64,000 bases of DNA from Paralcaligenes sp. KSB-10 (GTDB lineage: Bacteria; Pseudomonadota; Gammaproteobacteria; Burkholderiales; Burkholderiaceae_B): NCBI RefSeq assembly GCF_021266465.1, contig NZ_CP089848.1, positions 62,001-126,000 of the forward strand. Direction: 5' to 3'. This document shows positions 9,794 through 18,463 of this stretch, piece by piece (position 1 is the stretch's first letter; every line of letters starts with the position of its first letter). The notes below the pieces were generated by a model that had not been told where the DNA came from, did no database searches, and saw only the letters and a program-made list of their open reading frames with translations. Made by a program: the position numbers and the translations under genes.

Positions 9794-9862
9794 GTTTGTC
9801 CACTTCTTGTTCGGCGGCAAAAGACAGCCTGTTTGCCCGCGGCTCTGACTGGCGCTCCCGCT

Positions 9863-10588
9863 TCATGCGCGAACCACTATGCCATTTGTCAGAACGGGGA
9901 TAATGGAACAGGTATCCAGGGCGGCGGAATGCTCAATATCGGCCTGCATGCCGCGATCGAGCATGCGCAGCCCGACTTTTGACGACAGCAGTATATCGAG
10001 CGGATCGTTTTGCCGAGCCAGACGCATGGCTGCAATGGCCGAATCGCTCAGTGCTATTCGACTCTTTCCTCCCAGTTCGAAAAGCAGGCTGACGAAGTAG
10101 CCGGCGGCAAAGAAATCTTCCAGCGAAAAGGTGCCGCGCGAGCCTGCGCATACGAGCAGTATGGTTTCTGTCTGGAAGTGCCGCAGCAAGTGGTCTACCA
10201 CCGCGCGGGCATTGAGCAGGGCGCCGATGTATACATGCCGGCATGCCTGCGCCTTGCACAATGCGACGGTGCCATTGGTTGTGGAGTAAATAAGATCCTT
10301 GCCGGCAAGCAGTGAAGCGCGCATTGCCAGAGGGTTGTAGGCATGAAATCCGGAAAGCGTGTCGGCGTGATATTCGCCGGCAAGGACGAAGCCCTCCGGT
10401 TCGCGCACACCGGCCAGCTGCCTGGCCTGGGCCTCGTCCAATGCGGGTACGACCGATCGGGCGCCCTGTTGCAACGCTGTGACAATGGTGCTGGTGGCAA
10501 AGATGATATCCAGCACAATGGCCACCTTGCCCGGCGCCCGCTGCGGATCGAGATCGTCTTTGCGGGCAATCACATTTATTTTTTGCAC
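9863..10588 (-). CDS. ComB-like 2-phosphosulfolactate phosphatase family protein
   Basis: About 241 residues starting at GTG 10588, which has AGGA seven nt upstream and lies 13 nt after the acyl-CoA ligase stop. A longer frame to 10699 would overlap the ligase gene and has no family-like N-terminus. The ComB signature is clear: VAIVLDIIFATSTIVTALQQ, then STTNGTVAL, VCAGSRGTFSLEDFFAAG and a basic C-terminal half. The archetype removes phosphate from 2-phosphosulfolactate in coenzyme M synthesis, but bacteria without coenzyme M also carry homologues. Its place in an acyl-CoA operon makes the textbook reaction doubtful. Confidence 0.85.
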   Translation of the reverse strand: MQKINVIARKDDLDPQRAPGKVAIVLDIIFATSTIVTALQQGARSVVPALDEAQARQLAGVREPEGFVLAGEYHADTLSGFHAYNPLAMRASLLAGKDLIYSTTNGTVALCKAQACRHVYIGALLNARAVVDHLLRHFQTETILLVCAGSRGTFSLEDFFAAGYFVSLLFELGGKSRIALSDSAIAAMRLARQNDPLDILLSSKVGLRMLDRGMQADIEHSAALDTCSIIPVLTNGIVVRA

Positions 10589-10601
10589 ACTATGGTCCTG
10601 T

Positions 10602-12242
10602 TTATGCCGACAGGTCCTGGCCTGTTTGGCTGACTTGGTCCCTGAGCAGGTTCTTGCGGATTTTCCCGGTCGATGTCTTAGGCAGTTCGCCAAAGACAAC
10701 CCTTTTGGGTACCTTGAATGAGGCCATGCCGGCGCGGCAGAATTCGATGATGTCCTGTTCGTTTACGGCGCCGGCATTTTCTTTCAGGCAGACAAAGGCG
10801 CAGGGGACTTCGCCCCAGTGCGGATCGGCCTGCGCAACCACAGCCGCCTCGTACACCATAGGGTGCCGATACAGCACTTCTTCGATTTCCTGGCTGGAAA
10901 TGTTTTCACCGCCGGAAATAATAATGTCCTTGCTCCGGTCCTTGACTTCAACATAGCCGTCTGGGTGCATCACCGCCAGATCGCCGGTATGGAACCAACC
11001 GTTTTTAAAGGCCTCCTGTGTGCTCTTTGCGTTTTTCAGATAGCCTTTCATCAGGGTATTGCCCTTGAGCACGATTTCGCCCAATGTTTTTCCATCGGCA
11101 GGCACGGCAATACCCTCGGCAAGGTGCAGGACCTGCACTTCGTCGATCGCGAAATTGGCGACGCCCTGGCGCGCCATTTTCTGAGCAAGCTTGTCGGGCG
11201 CCAGGCCTTCCCAGTCGTCCTGCCATACGCACAGGGTTGACGGCCCATAGGTTTCGGTGAGCCCGTACAGATGGGTAATGCTGAATCCGATTTTCTGTGC
11301 GCGCTGAATCACCGGGCTGGGCGGCGCGGCGCCGCCCAGCCCGAACTGGACCGGGTTGGCGAACACCGTGCCTCGTTTGTCGAAGTCGCTGAGCAGCAGG
11401 TTCAATACCACCGGCGCGCCGCACAGATGCGTGACCCGATGCTGCTCAATATGCGCCAGCACTGTTTCAGCCTGGATTTTTCGCAGACAGACATGCGTGC
11501 CGCCGACAGCCGCGATCGCCCAGGGATATCCCCAGCCGTTGCAATGAAACATGGGCAGGGTCCATAAATACACCGTATCGGGATTCATATTGAAAGCCAT
11601 GGCATTGCTCATGGCTGCCAGATAGGCGCCCCGATGGTGGTACACAACGCCTTTTGGATTGCCTGTAGTGCCCGACGTATAGTTAAGCGATATGGCATTC
11701 CATTCGTTATCGACTTTTTGCCAGGAGTATTCGGGGTCGCCTGCCGCAATCATGTCTTCATAGGTCAGCGCGGCAAACCCTGGAGCCGATTTGGCAATGC
11801 GTTCGATGCTGGCGAGCAAAGGGGGATTTTCCAGGCCCTTTACAACTTCGGCAACCAGGGCTTCGAATTCAGTATCGTAAAACAGCAGGCGCGCTTCGCC
11901 ATGCCCGAGAATAAAACGCAGCGTTGCCGCATCGAGCCGGGTATTCAGGGCATTGAGCACCGCTCCGGCCATGGGCACGGAATAGTGGCTTTCCAGGAGC
12001 TCGTGGCTGTTGAAGCACAGCACAGCCACGGTATCGCCGGCCTTGATGCCGATTTCCTGCAAAGTGCATGCCATGCGACGGCAGCGCTGGTGGAGTTGAA
12101 GATAGCTGAGGCGGGTGTCATCGTCTATGACCGCCGTCTTTTCAGGGAATATCTGGGCCGCGCGTTTCAGGAAGCTGATGGGGGTGAGCGCCGAATAGTT
12201 CGCCGGACATTGATCGAGGCCGTGCTCATATTTGTTTTCCAT
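10602..12242 (-). CDS. AMP-forming acyl-CoA synthetase (AlkK-like fatty acid-CoA ligase)
   Basis: A 546-residue ANL-superfamily enzyme that adenylates a carboxylic acid and transfers it to CoA. The P-loop-like motif A3 is NYTSGTTGNPKGVVYHH near residue 188. Later motifs are YGLTETYGP, GWFHTGDLAVMHPDGYVEV and the C-terminal lysine motif PKTSTGKIRKN. Length and motifs match medium- to long-chain acyl-CoA ligases. It follows the DUF6285 gene by 6 nt, and the operon also encodes an acyl-CoA dehydrogenase and an SDR. Together these suggest activation and first oxidation of a fatty or branched acid. Confidence 0.94.
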   Translation of the reverse strand: MENKYEHGLDQCPANYSALTPISFLKRAAQIFPEKTAVIDDDTRLSYLQLHQRCRRMACTLQEIGIKAGDTVAVLCFNSHELLESHYSVPMAGAVLNALNTRLDAATLRFILGHGEARLLFYDTEFEALVAEVVKGLENPPLLASIERIAKSAPGFAALTYEDMIAAGDPEYSWQKVDNEWNAISLNYTSGTTGNPKGVVYHHRGAYLAAMSNAMAFNMNPDTVYLWTLPMFHCNGWGYPWAIAAVGGTHVCLRKIQAETVLAHIEQHRVTHLCGAPVVLNLLLSDFDKRGTVFANPVQFGLGGAAPPSPVIQRAQKIGFSITHLYGLTETYGPSTLCVWQDDWEGLAPDKLAQKMARQGVANFAIDEVQVLHLAEGIAVPADGKTLGEIVLKGNTLMKGYLKNAKSTQEAFKNGWFHTGDLAVMHPDGYVEVKDRSKDIIISGGENISSQEIEEVLYRHPMVYEAAVVAQADPHWGEVPCAFVCLKENAGAVNEQDIIEFCRAGMASFKVPKRVVFGELPKTSTGKIRKNLLRDQVSQTGQDLSA

Positions 12243-12248
12243 GTCTGT

Positions 12249-12623
12249 CTACCCTTGGTTGCCTGAAAGATATTTCGGGTTGCTGATGGCCAGCTTTGCT
12301 GTGGTGAGATCCGTAAGCAGCTCGTGCAGCGGTTCCTGTGCGGCCGGCCCGATGCGGCGTTCTTTGATCAGCGCGGCCAGGGTTTCTTCGGTGGCGGCCC
12401 TATGCGGATCCGCAGCAATGCTTTGTAGGAAAACGCGTATCCGCGTGGTGCTCTCCTGCTCCGCCGCGTCCCGCTGTGTCAGTTCGCGTGCGGCAATGGC
12501 CATTGCATTGGCTATCATGCGTGTTTCATAGACTTTTTCGGGCGGCAGCAGTGGCAGCAGTTCATCCAGCAGGGTGCGCCGCGCTACATGCAGCAGTTCG
12601 GGGCCGTGCGGCAGGTTAATCAT
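12249..12623 (-). CDS. DUF6285 domain protein
   Basis: About 124 residues, start ATG 12623 (MINLPHGPELL), with GGGAAAA seven nt upstream. The frame opens at 12641, but the shorter form matches the usual ELL-containing N-terminus. It is helical and charged, with RTLLDELLPLLP and a second helix AMAIAARELTQRD. The family is uncharacterised and is usually found directly beside APH-like phosphotransferases and acyl-CoA dehydrogenases, as here. The start overlaps the end of the upstream phosphotransferase by 8 nt, so the two are translationally coupled and may work as partners. Confidence 0.85.
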   Translation of the reverse strand: MINLPHGPELLHVARRTLLDELLPLLPPEKVYETRMIANAMAIAARELTQRDAAEQESTTRIRVFLQSIAADPHRAATEETLAALIKERRIGPAAQEPLHELLTDLTTAKLAISNPKYLSGNQG

Positions 12624-13647
12624 GGCTTTTCCCAATTTCATGGATCTGGGCGAGCAGATCGGATTCGATCTCGGGCAGCATGCGTCCGGTCAGCGCAAGT
12701 TCAAGCGAGGACTGCTCCCCTGATAAATGGCGTTGCGCCTGCTGCAGGGCGATAATCGCCCAGCGGGTCATCGCCATGATTTCCCAATACAGGACTTTGC
12801 CGGTATCGACAGGCTTTCCCGAAAGGCTCGAGTAGCCCTCGAACAGTTCATTTTTGTGGCCCACGCCCCCTACTTGCCGATCATTGACTCCGAATCGCCA
12901 GCTTTTCGAGCAGAGCCATCCCAGGTCTTCGTAAGGGTCGCTCCAGGCGGCAAATTCCCAGTCGAGGATTGCGGTCAGCTGTCCATTTTCCGTCATATAG
13001 TTGCCGGTACGAAAGTCGCCGTGGCACAAGACGAGCTCGCTGCCGCCCGGTACGTGATCCTGCAGGTAATTAAGCGACCACTCCAGGACGGGATGCGGCT
13101 CGGGTATGGAGCCCAGCGCCTGACGATAGGTCTGGATGCGGTGAAGGGCGGGGCTCGCCTGGGGTATGGGCAGAAAATCAAGGCTGGGATGAGGTGGCCT
13201 GACTTGATGCAGGCGGGCCAGTTCGACACCCAGTTGCACCGTGAGGGTGTGTGCCTGCGCTTCGTTGAGTGCTCCCCGTAGCAATTGGCGCGGCGAGGCC
13301 GAGCCACGAGCCCGGCTCATGATGCAGAATGCCTCGCCGACCAGGGATTCATCTTCGCATAGCCACAAGGGCTGCGGAACGGTTACTCCAGCCCGGTATG
13401 CGGCGGCCAGCACATGAAACTCTTGCGGACGACTCAGGCTGGCCGCTATGCGCGACGGGGCGTCGCTGCGCACTACCAGTTCTTTGCGCCCGGGGCTCCG
13501 GCCGCCGGCGAGATCTACCGTCAGGGCATAATTGTTTTGTATTGCGCCGCCCGACAAGCGGAAAAACTCGAGCACGCCCACCTTGTCGGCGTGAGTCTGG
13601 AGCCTGACAAACTGCGCAAGGGCCTTGGCGGTGTCTTCGAGCTCCAT
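12616..13647 (-). CDS. APH-like phosphotransferase family protein (ACAD10-type)
   Basis: A 343-residue kinase-fold protein. The catalytic loop is LCHGDFRTGNYM (Brenner-type HxDxxxxN) and the metal-binding aspartate is in AILDWEFAAWSDPYEDLGW. The ATP-binding N-lobe is at residues 20-110. Homologues fused to or neighbouring acyl-CoA dehydrogenases phosphorylate hydroxylated acyl-CoA (as in ACAD10/11). An acyl-CoA dehydrogenase gene sits 3 nt upstream, so that role fits. An aminoglycoside resistance function is unlikely from this context. The start has GGATAAGG immediately upstream. Confidence 0.9.
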   Translation of the reverse strand: MELEDTAKALAQFVRLQTHADKVGVLEFFRLSGGAIQNNYALTVDLAGGRSPGRKELVVRSDAPSRIAASLSRPQEFHVLAAAYRAGVTVPQPLWLCEDESLVGEAFCIMSRARGSASPRQLLRGALNEAQAHTLTVQLGVELARLHQVRPPHPSLDFLPIPQASPALHRIQTYRQALGSIPEPHPVLEWSLNYLQDHVPGGSELVLCHGDFRTGNYMTENGQLTAILDWEFAAWSDPYEDLGWLCSKSWRFGVNDRQVGGVGHKNELFEGYSSLSGKPVDTGKVLYWEIMAMTRWAIIALQQAQRHLSGEQSSLELALTGRMLPEIESDLLAQIHEIGKSHD

Positions 13648-13650
13648 GCC

Positions 13651-14847
13651 TTATCCCCAGTGCCAGAAATCGCCACCCTCGGCCAGCAGGTTCTTGGACA
13701 ACACCATTTTGTGGACTTCCGATGCACCATCCACCAGCCGAGCCTGGCGGGCGTACCGGTATATCCATTCGAGAGGCGTATCTTTGGAATAACCCCGGGC
13801 GCCGCACAATTGAATGGCGGTATCCACCGATTTGTGCAAGGTTTCCGACACAATGACTTTAGCCATGGAGACTTCCTTGCGGGCAAAATCGCCCTGATCC
13901 AGCTTCCAGGCCGCGTGCATGGTCAGCAGACGGCCGATCTGGACATTCATGGCTGCTTCGCCCAGCAACCATTGCACGCCTTCGCGGTCGGCCAGCCTGA
14001 CGCCGAACGATTCCCGCTGCGATACATATTCGCCGGCGATTTCGAGAGCCCGCTTGGAAAGGCCGAGCCAGCGCATGCAGTGCGTCAGGCGCGCGGTACC
14101 CAGGCGTATCTGCGTCAATTTCAGGCCGTCGCCGATTTCCATCAAACGGTTTTCATCGGGAATGCGCAGGCCATCGAAGCGCAATTCGCAATGGCCGCCG
14201 TGTTCCTCGGGCCCCATGATGGGAATGCGGCGCACCACTTCCCAGCCAGGATCGTCTTTGTGAAACATGAAGGCCGTCAAGCCTTTGCGGCTATCGTCGG
14301 AGGTGCGGGCGATAAGAATGAAATGCGCCGCGACTCCGGCCCCTGTGATGAAATGCTTGGTTCCGTTGACCACCCAGTGGTCGCCCTTGCGTTCGGCGCG
14401 AGTCTGCATCATGGACGGGTCGGACCCGCAGCCGGGAGCGGGCTCCGTCATGGCGAACGATGAACGCACCTGGCCATCGATGATCGGTTGCAGCCAGCGG
14501 TCTTTTTGCGCCTGGGTGGCGATCTTGTTCAGTATGATCATATTGCCGTCGTCGGGCGCCGCGGAATTGAACACCACCGGCCCGAAAATCGAACGATTCA
14601 TTTCTTCGTAGCAGGCTGCCATGTCTGTCACTTGCAGGCCTTGGCCGCCGCGGTCGCGCGGCATCTGCAGGCACCACAAGCCGTGCTGTTTTGCCTTGCT
14701 TCTTAAAGTCTGCAGCAAGGCTTCATCAATGTTCTCGTGTTCATCGTATGACCCGGGGGTCTTTTCCAGCGGGATAAGTTCGCTGTCGACAAATTCCCTG
14801 ATGCGCTTGCGATAGGCTTCGCCTACATCTGAAAGTGTGAAGTCCAT
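13651..14847 (-). CDS. Acyl-CoA dehydrogenase family protein
   Basis: A 398-residue flavoenzyme beginning at ATG 14847 (MDFTLSDVGEAY) with AAGGAA upstream; the frame to 14898 overlaps the preceding SDR gene. Family motifs include FAMTEPAPGCGSDP, HFITGAGVAAHFILIARTSD and a C-terminal QLCGARGYSKDTPLEWIYRYAR. The arginine-rich C-terminus and length match the ACAD10/11-like subgroup that pairs with APH-like kinases. It would dehydrogenate an acyl-CoA and pass electrons to ETF. It follows the SDR by 13 nt and precedes the phosphotransferase by 3 nt. Confidence 0.94.
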   Translation of the reverse strand: MDFTLSDVGEAYRKRIREFVDSELIPLEKTPGSYDEHENIDEALLQTLRSKAKQHGLWCLQMPRDRGGQGLQVTDMAACYEEMNRSIFGPVVFNSAAPDDGNMIILNKIATQAQKDRWLQPIIDGQVRSSFAMTEPAPGCGSDPSMMQTRAERKGDHWVVNGTKHFITGAGVAAHFILIARTSDDSRKGLTAFMFHKDDPGWEVVRRIPIMGPEEHGGHCELRFDGLRIPDENRLMEIGDGLKLTQIRLGTARLTHCMRWLGLSKRALEIAGEYVSQRESFGVRLADREGVQWLLGEAAMNVQIGRLLTMHAAWKLDQGDFARKEVSMAKVIVSETLHKSVDTAIQLCGARGYSKDTPLEWIYRYARQARLVDGASEVHKMVLSKNLLAEGGDFWHWG

Positions 14848-14860
14848 AGTGTTGTATTCC

Positions 14861-15628
14861 TTATAGAGTGGACTGCAGATGGCCGCCATCCACGACAATC
14901 GAGCTGCCCGTCATGTAGGCCGAGGCGTCGGAAGCCAGCAACAGCAATGCGCCATCCAGGTCGGAGGCATTCCCCAGCCGGCGCTGGGGAATGCGCTTGA
15001 TCAGGGTCTGCCCGGGCTCTGAAGCAAAAAAGTCGCGGTTAAGGTTTGTTTCGATATAGCCGGGCGCCAAGGCATTGACACGGATACCGTAGCGAGCCCA
15101 CTCCAGCGCCAGGGCCTTGGTCATTTGCTCGAGGCCGGCTTTCGAAACCGTGTAGGGAAGCACATGGCCGGCCACCCGGTGCCCGAGGATGGAAGAGATA
15201 TGAATGATGGAACCAGGCTGCCCCGCGTCAATCAACCGCCGGGCGGCTTCCTTGCTGACCATCCAGCAGCCTTTTAGGTTGACATCGAGCACCTGGCCCC
15301 ATTCCTCGGTGGAAAGAGAAAGCGCATTTTTGTTGGCGGTGACCCCGGCCGTACACACGGCAATATTGATCAGGCCGCAAAGCGCCTGTGCCTGTTCGAA
15401 GCCGGACCGGATACTGGATTCATCGGTGACGTCGATAGACACTGCATGGGCCTCTATCCCGAATTCTTTCAGCCCGCGTGCCAATTGATTCAGCGGCTCT
15501 TGCCGCCGCCCCGCCAGTATCACCTTGGCTCCCGCGCGGCCGAGGGTTTGGGCGAAATGCGCTCCCAAGCCACCTGCCGCTCCTGTGACCAATGCGACTT
15601 TTCCAGCCAGGCTGAACTTGTCAGGCAT
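14861..15628 (-). CDS. Short-chain dehydrogenase/reductase (classical SDR)
   Basis: A 255-residue NAD(P)-dependent oxidoreductase. ATG 15628 has a strong AAGGAGACAT upstream, so the longer frame to 15838 is rejected. The cofactor motif TGAAGGLGAHFA is near residue 14, and the catalytic set is S in IHISSILG with Y and K in LPYTVSKAG. ALAPGYIETNL follows, as in many 3-hydroxyacyl-CoA or 3-ketoacyl reductases. It is the first gene of the acyl-CoA operon; a 12-bp palindrome lies about 50-65 nt upstream. Probable role is oxidation of a hydroxyacyl intermediate. Confidence 0.93.
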   Translation of the reverse strand: MPDKFSLAGKVALVTGAAGGLGAHFAQTLGRAGAKVILAGRRQEPLNQLARGLKEFGIEAHAVSIDVTDESSIRSGFEQAQALCGLINIAVCTAGVTANKNALSLSTEEWGQVLDVNLKGCWMVSKEAARRLIDAGQPGSIIHISSILGHRVAGHVLPYTVSKAGLEQMTKALALEWARYGIRVNALAPGYIETNLNRDFFASEPGQTLIKRIPQRRLGNASDLDGALLLLASDASAYMTGSSIVVDGGHLQSTL

Positions 15629-15670
15629 TGATGTCTCCTTTTTGCTGCTTTGATTTGTTTGCTGTCTGAA

Positions 15671-15701
15671 AAAAATTATAGAACGATCGTTCGATTTTTT
15701 C
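15671..15701. promoter_or_regulatory. Candidate TetR-type operator upstream of acyl-CoA operon
   Basis: A perfect palindrome GAACGATCGTTC lies at 15681-15692, flanked by A-rich sequence on one side and T-rich on the other, which extends the dyad. Such AACG/CGTT palindromes are common operators for TetR regulators of acyl-CoA metabolism. The TetR gene at the 3' end of the operon is the obvious candidate binder. No binding data are available. Confidence 0.55.
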
Positions 15702-15805
15702 AATAGACGAGGCGTATTCGCAGTTGACCCCTGGCATGCGGTACCCATGCTCAAAGTCGCCGGGCGGCGCCTTTTGCCGTGATGCCGAGGATCGCATCTT
15801 TGAAA

Positions 15806-15834
15806 TTGCATGGACGTGCGGTGGATTCTATATA
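15806..15834 (+). promoter_or_regulatory. Candidate sigma-70 promoter for ATP-grasp gene
   Basis: TTGCAT at 15806-15811 and TATATA at 15829-15834 with a 17-bp spacer, about 115 nt before the ATP-grasp start, in an A/T-rich stretch. The remaining intergenic sequence (15702-15953) shows nothing else clear. Confidence 0.4.
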
Positions 15835-15953
15835 TCATTATTTAATAACGATATGCTCATTCATTCGTTCTCAATAGGGTTCCCTACCGTTAAGCTGACA
15901 TTAACTAATTACTCTGCATAGGGGTTCGCCCTATGCCTTTGCCAGAAGCAGCC

Positions 15954-16925
15954 ATGCAAAAAATCCATGTGATCCACGAAAATGACGCCTGGGTCGAACC
16001 TTTACGCAGCGCATTTGCGGAACTCGACCTGCCTTACGAAGAATGGTTTCTCAGCGAGGGCCTGCTGGATCTGTCCAGCGCTCCGCCGCAAGGCGTGTTC
16101 TACAACCGCATGAGTGCGTCTTCGCATACTCGCGATCATCGTTATGCGCCGGAATATACGGCGGGCGTATTGGCGTGGCTTGAATCGCATGGCCGTCGTG
16201 TGGTCAACAATAGCCGCGCGTTGCAGCTTGAGGTCAGCAAAATCGCCCAATATGCGGCGCTGTCGAATTTCGGCATCCGCACGCCATATACCATCGCCGC
16301 GGTGGGGCGCGACAACATTGTTGCGGCAGCCAAAAAAATGAATGGCGCCTTCATTACCAAACATAATCGGGCTGGAAAAGGCCTGGGTGTGCATTTGTTT
16401 CATACGGTTGAGGCACTGGAAAGCCATGTCGACAGCGCGGAGTTCGAAGATTCCGTCGATGGCATTACCCTGATTCAAGAATACATCCGTGCCCCTGAAC
16501 CCTATATCACCCGTGTCGAATTTGTCGGCGGGCAATTCATGTATGCGGTGCGTGTCGATACCTCGCTTGGATTCGAGCTTTGTCCCGCCGATGTTTGCCA
16601 GGTAGGCGATGCATTCTGTCCGGTCGGAGAAACGGCGCCCGTGGCCGCCGCGCCGCGCTTCCAGATCATCAAGCAATTCAATGACCCGATCATCGATCGC
16701 TACAGCCGTTTCATTGCCAATAATGGCATAGGCATTGCAGGCATAGAGTTCATCACCGATGTGCGCGGTGAGATCTACACCTACGACGTCAACACCAATA
16801 CCAATTACAACAGCGATGCCGAAGCTCAAGCCGGCCTGTTCGGCATGCGTACGATTGCCCGGTATCTAGGAGAAGAGTTGAGCAAGCTGAATGGAACTCG
16901 TCAGGTGCTGTCGGCTGTGGCCTGA
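15954..16925 (+). CDS. ATP-grasp domain protein (RimK/GshB-like ligase)
   Basis: About 323 residues. I use ATG 15954 (MQKIHVIHEN); ATG 15933 would add seven residues. The N-terminal region resembles a pre-ATP-grasp domain. The middle shows ATP-grasp features: GAFITKHNRAGKGLGVHLF for the lysine and glycine loop, ITLIQEYIRAPEPYITRVEFV, and GIAGIEFITDVRGEIYTYDVNTNTNYN for the metal-binding Glu/Asn. This fold joins a carboxylate to an amine via acyl phosphate. Nothing adjacent identifies the substrate; the convergent MFS exporter overlaps its 3' end by 25 nt. Confidence 0.85.
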   Translation: MQKIHVIHENDAWVEPLRSAFAELDLPYEEWFLSEGLLDLSSAPPQGVFYNRMSASSHTRDHRYAPEYTAGVLAWLESHGRRVVNNSRALQLEVSKIAQYAALSNFGIRTPYTIAAVGRDNIVAAAKKMNGAFITKHNRAGKGLGVHLFHTVEALESHVDSAEFEDSVDGITLIQEYIRAPEPYITRVEFVGGQFMYAVRVDTSLGFELCPADVCQVGDAFCPVGETAPVAAAPRFQIIKQFNDPIIDRYSRFIANNGIGIAGIEFITDVRGEIYTYDVNTNTNYNSDAEAQAGLFGMRTIARYLGEELSKLNGTRQVLSAVA

Positions 16926-18334
16926 TTCTTGCCTGATTCAATAGTCGGCCGCGTTGTGTGCCAGGCGGCGGCAGCGCAGGCGATTTGAATCGAGCCGCCC
17001 AATAGCATGGCGAAGCGCAGCCCGGCGACCGGGGTTCCTGCGCTCGCAAACAGGGCGCCCAGGACCGCCACTCCCAGCGTGGCTCCCGCAATTCTGGCGA
17101 CATTGATCAGTGCCGAAGCCGTGCCTGATCGCGCCGCAGAAACGGCGCCCATCGCCATTCCCATCAGCGGCCCGGTGGCCAATCCCATGCCGGCGCCCGC
17201 CAGTAGCAGGCCCGACTCGGCGTAGGCCAGAGATGTCCATTCGGCGGTGACGCCCAGGAGCAGCAGGCCACATCCAATCATCGCGACACCGCCGCAAGCA
17301 AGTAGGCGCATGCCTGTTTTTTCGGCAAGTTTGCCTGTAAGAGGCGACATAAGCAGGAAGACCAGGGCCATGGGCATCAGCGCGAGCCCCGCCTGCGTTG
17401 CGCTAAAAGTGCCCTGGGTTTGCCAGATCAATGGCAGCAGAAACAGGACGCCGTACATGCCGAAAGTCATGCCCGCGGTGGCGACGATCGCGCCGCGAAA
17501 CGCGGGTGCGCGAAACATGTCCAAGGGAACCATCGCTGTAGGGCCTTTCGCTGTTTCGATCCGGATGAATAGCAGGAGCGACAGGATTGCAATAATTAGC
17601 GCTCCCAGTGCCGCAGTGCGGTCGTGGTGGGTTTCGATGGCTGCGATGGCGAGACCGCCCAGAGCCAAGGCTCCCAGCACTTGGGCTCCCGGATCGAAAT
17701 GGCGCTTTTCGGGACTGGAAGATTCGGCAATGGCCGGTATGGCCAGCCCCAGGGCGAGCAAGCCGACAGGAACCACCAGGAAGAAAATGCTGCGCCATCC
17801 GAACCATTTGATCGACAAGCCGCCGAGAGTCGGCGCAATGGCAAATGCCAGGCCATTGCAGGCGGCCCAAATTCCCAAGGCCCGGCCACGCTGCTTGCTA
17901 TCGGGCCAGACCACTCGCAGGATTGCCAGGGAGGCGGGAGTCATCAGCGCTGCTCCTGCTCCGGCGAGAGTGCGTCCGGCGACCAGCAAGGCAACATTTG
18001 AGGAAAAGCCGCACAGAAGCGAGGCCACCGTGAAAATTGCAATGCCGGCCATGAAGACCCGCTTTCGGCCATACAGATCGGCGAGCAATCCTCCCGTCAG
18101 AAGCAAAATGGCGTAAACCAGGTTGTAGCTGTCGACGACCCACTGCATGGCCGCAACGCTTGCCCTGAAATACGTGGCAATCGGCCCGACCGCGAGATTG
18201 ACGACAGCCGTGTCGATCTGGGCGATCAGCACGGCCATGCATAGTGCTGCGAGAGCCAGCTCCCCGCGATTGCTCAAATGAGCCTTTGGAACGGGCGAGT
18301 AAATCGATTTCGAATATGTTTTCCTGTGTTTCAT
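16901..18334 (-). CDS. MFS drug exporter, DHA2 (14-TM) family
   Basis: A 477-residue proton-antiport exporter. Motif A-like LADLYGRKRVFMAGI follows TM2, and motif C-like GAGAALMTPASLAI marks an exporter. About 14 hydrophobic segments can be counted, in line with EmrB/QacA-type transporters. It is divergent from an ArsR-like regulator with a 24-bp dyad between them (18391-18414), which suggests derepression by a substrate. Its 3' end overlaps the convergent ATP-grasp gene, so export of that enzyme's product is possible but unproven. Confidence 0.93.
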   Translation of the reverse strand: MKHRKTYSKSIYSPVPKAHLSNRGELALAALCMAVLIAQIDTAVVNLAVGPIATYFRASVAAMQWVVDSYNLVYAILLLTGGLLADLYGRKRVFMAGIAIFTVASLLCGFSSNVALLVAGRTLAGAGAALMTPASLAILRVVWPDSKQRGRALGIWAACNGLAFAIAPTLGGLSIKWFGWRSIFFLVVPVGLLALGLAIPAIAESSSPEKRHFDPGAQVLGALALGGLAIAAIETHHDRTAALGALIIAILSLLLFIRIETAKGPTAMVPLDMFRAPAFRGAIVATAGMTFGMYGVLFLLPLIWQTQGTFSATQAGLALMPMALVFLLMSPLTGKLAEKTGMRLLACGGVAMIGCGLLLLGVTAEWTSLAYAESGLLLAGAGMGLATGPLMGMAMGAVSAARSGTASALINVARIAGATLGVAVLGALFASAGTPVAGLRFAMLLGGSIQIACAAAAWHTTRPTIESGKNQATADST

Positions 18335-18390
18335 GGCAGCCGTTTATGTCCAGAGGATTGAGTCCTACAGTAACTGGATGCCGCGCTTGA

Positions 18391-18414
18391 ATGCTTCGTT
18401 GCGCATCGAAGCAT
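18391..18414. promoter_or_regulatory. Candidate operator in MFS-ArsR divergent region
   Basis: Perfect 8-bp arms, ATGCTTCG at 18391-18398 and CGAAGCAT at 18407-18414, separated by 8 nt. The site is about 57 nt from the exporter start and 50 nt from the regulator start, the usual place for an autoregulatory ArsR-type operator. Confidence 0.5.
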
Positions 18415-18463
18415 GTACGCCTGTTCGGGCGTAAGATTTAAAGCTCTTCCCGGAGGATCGAAA

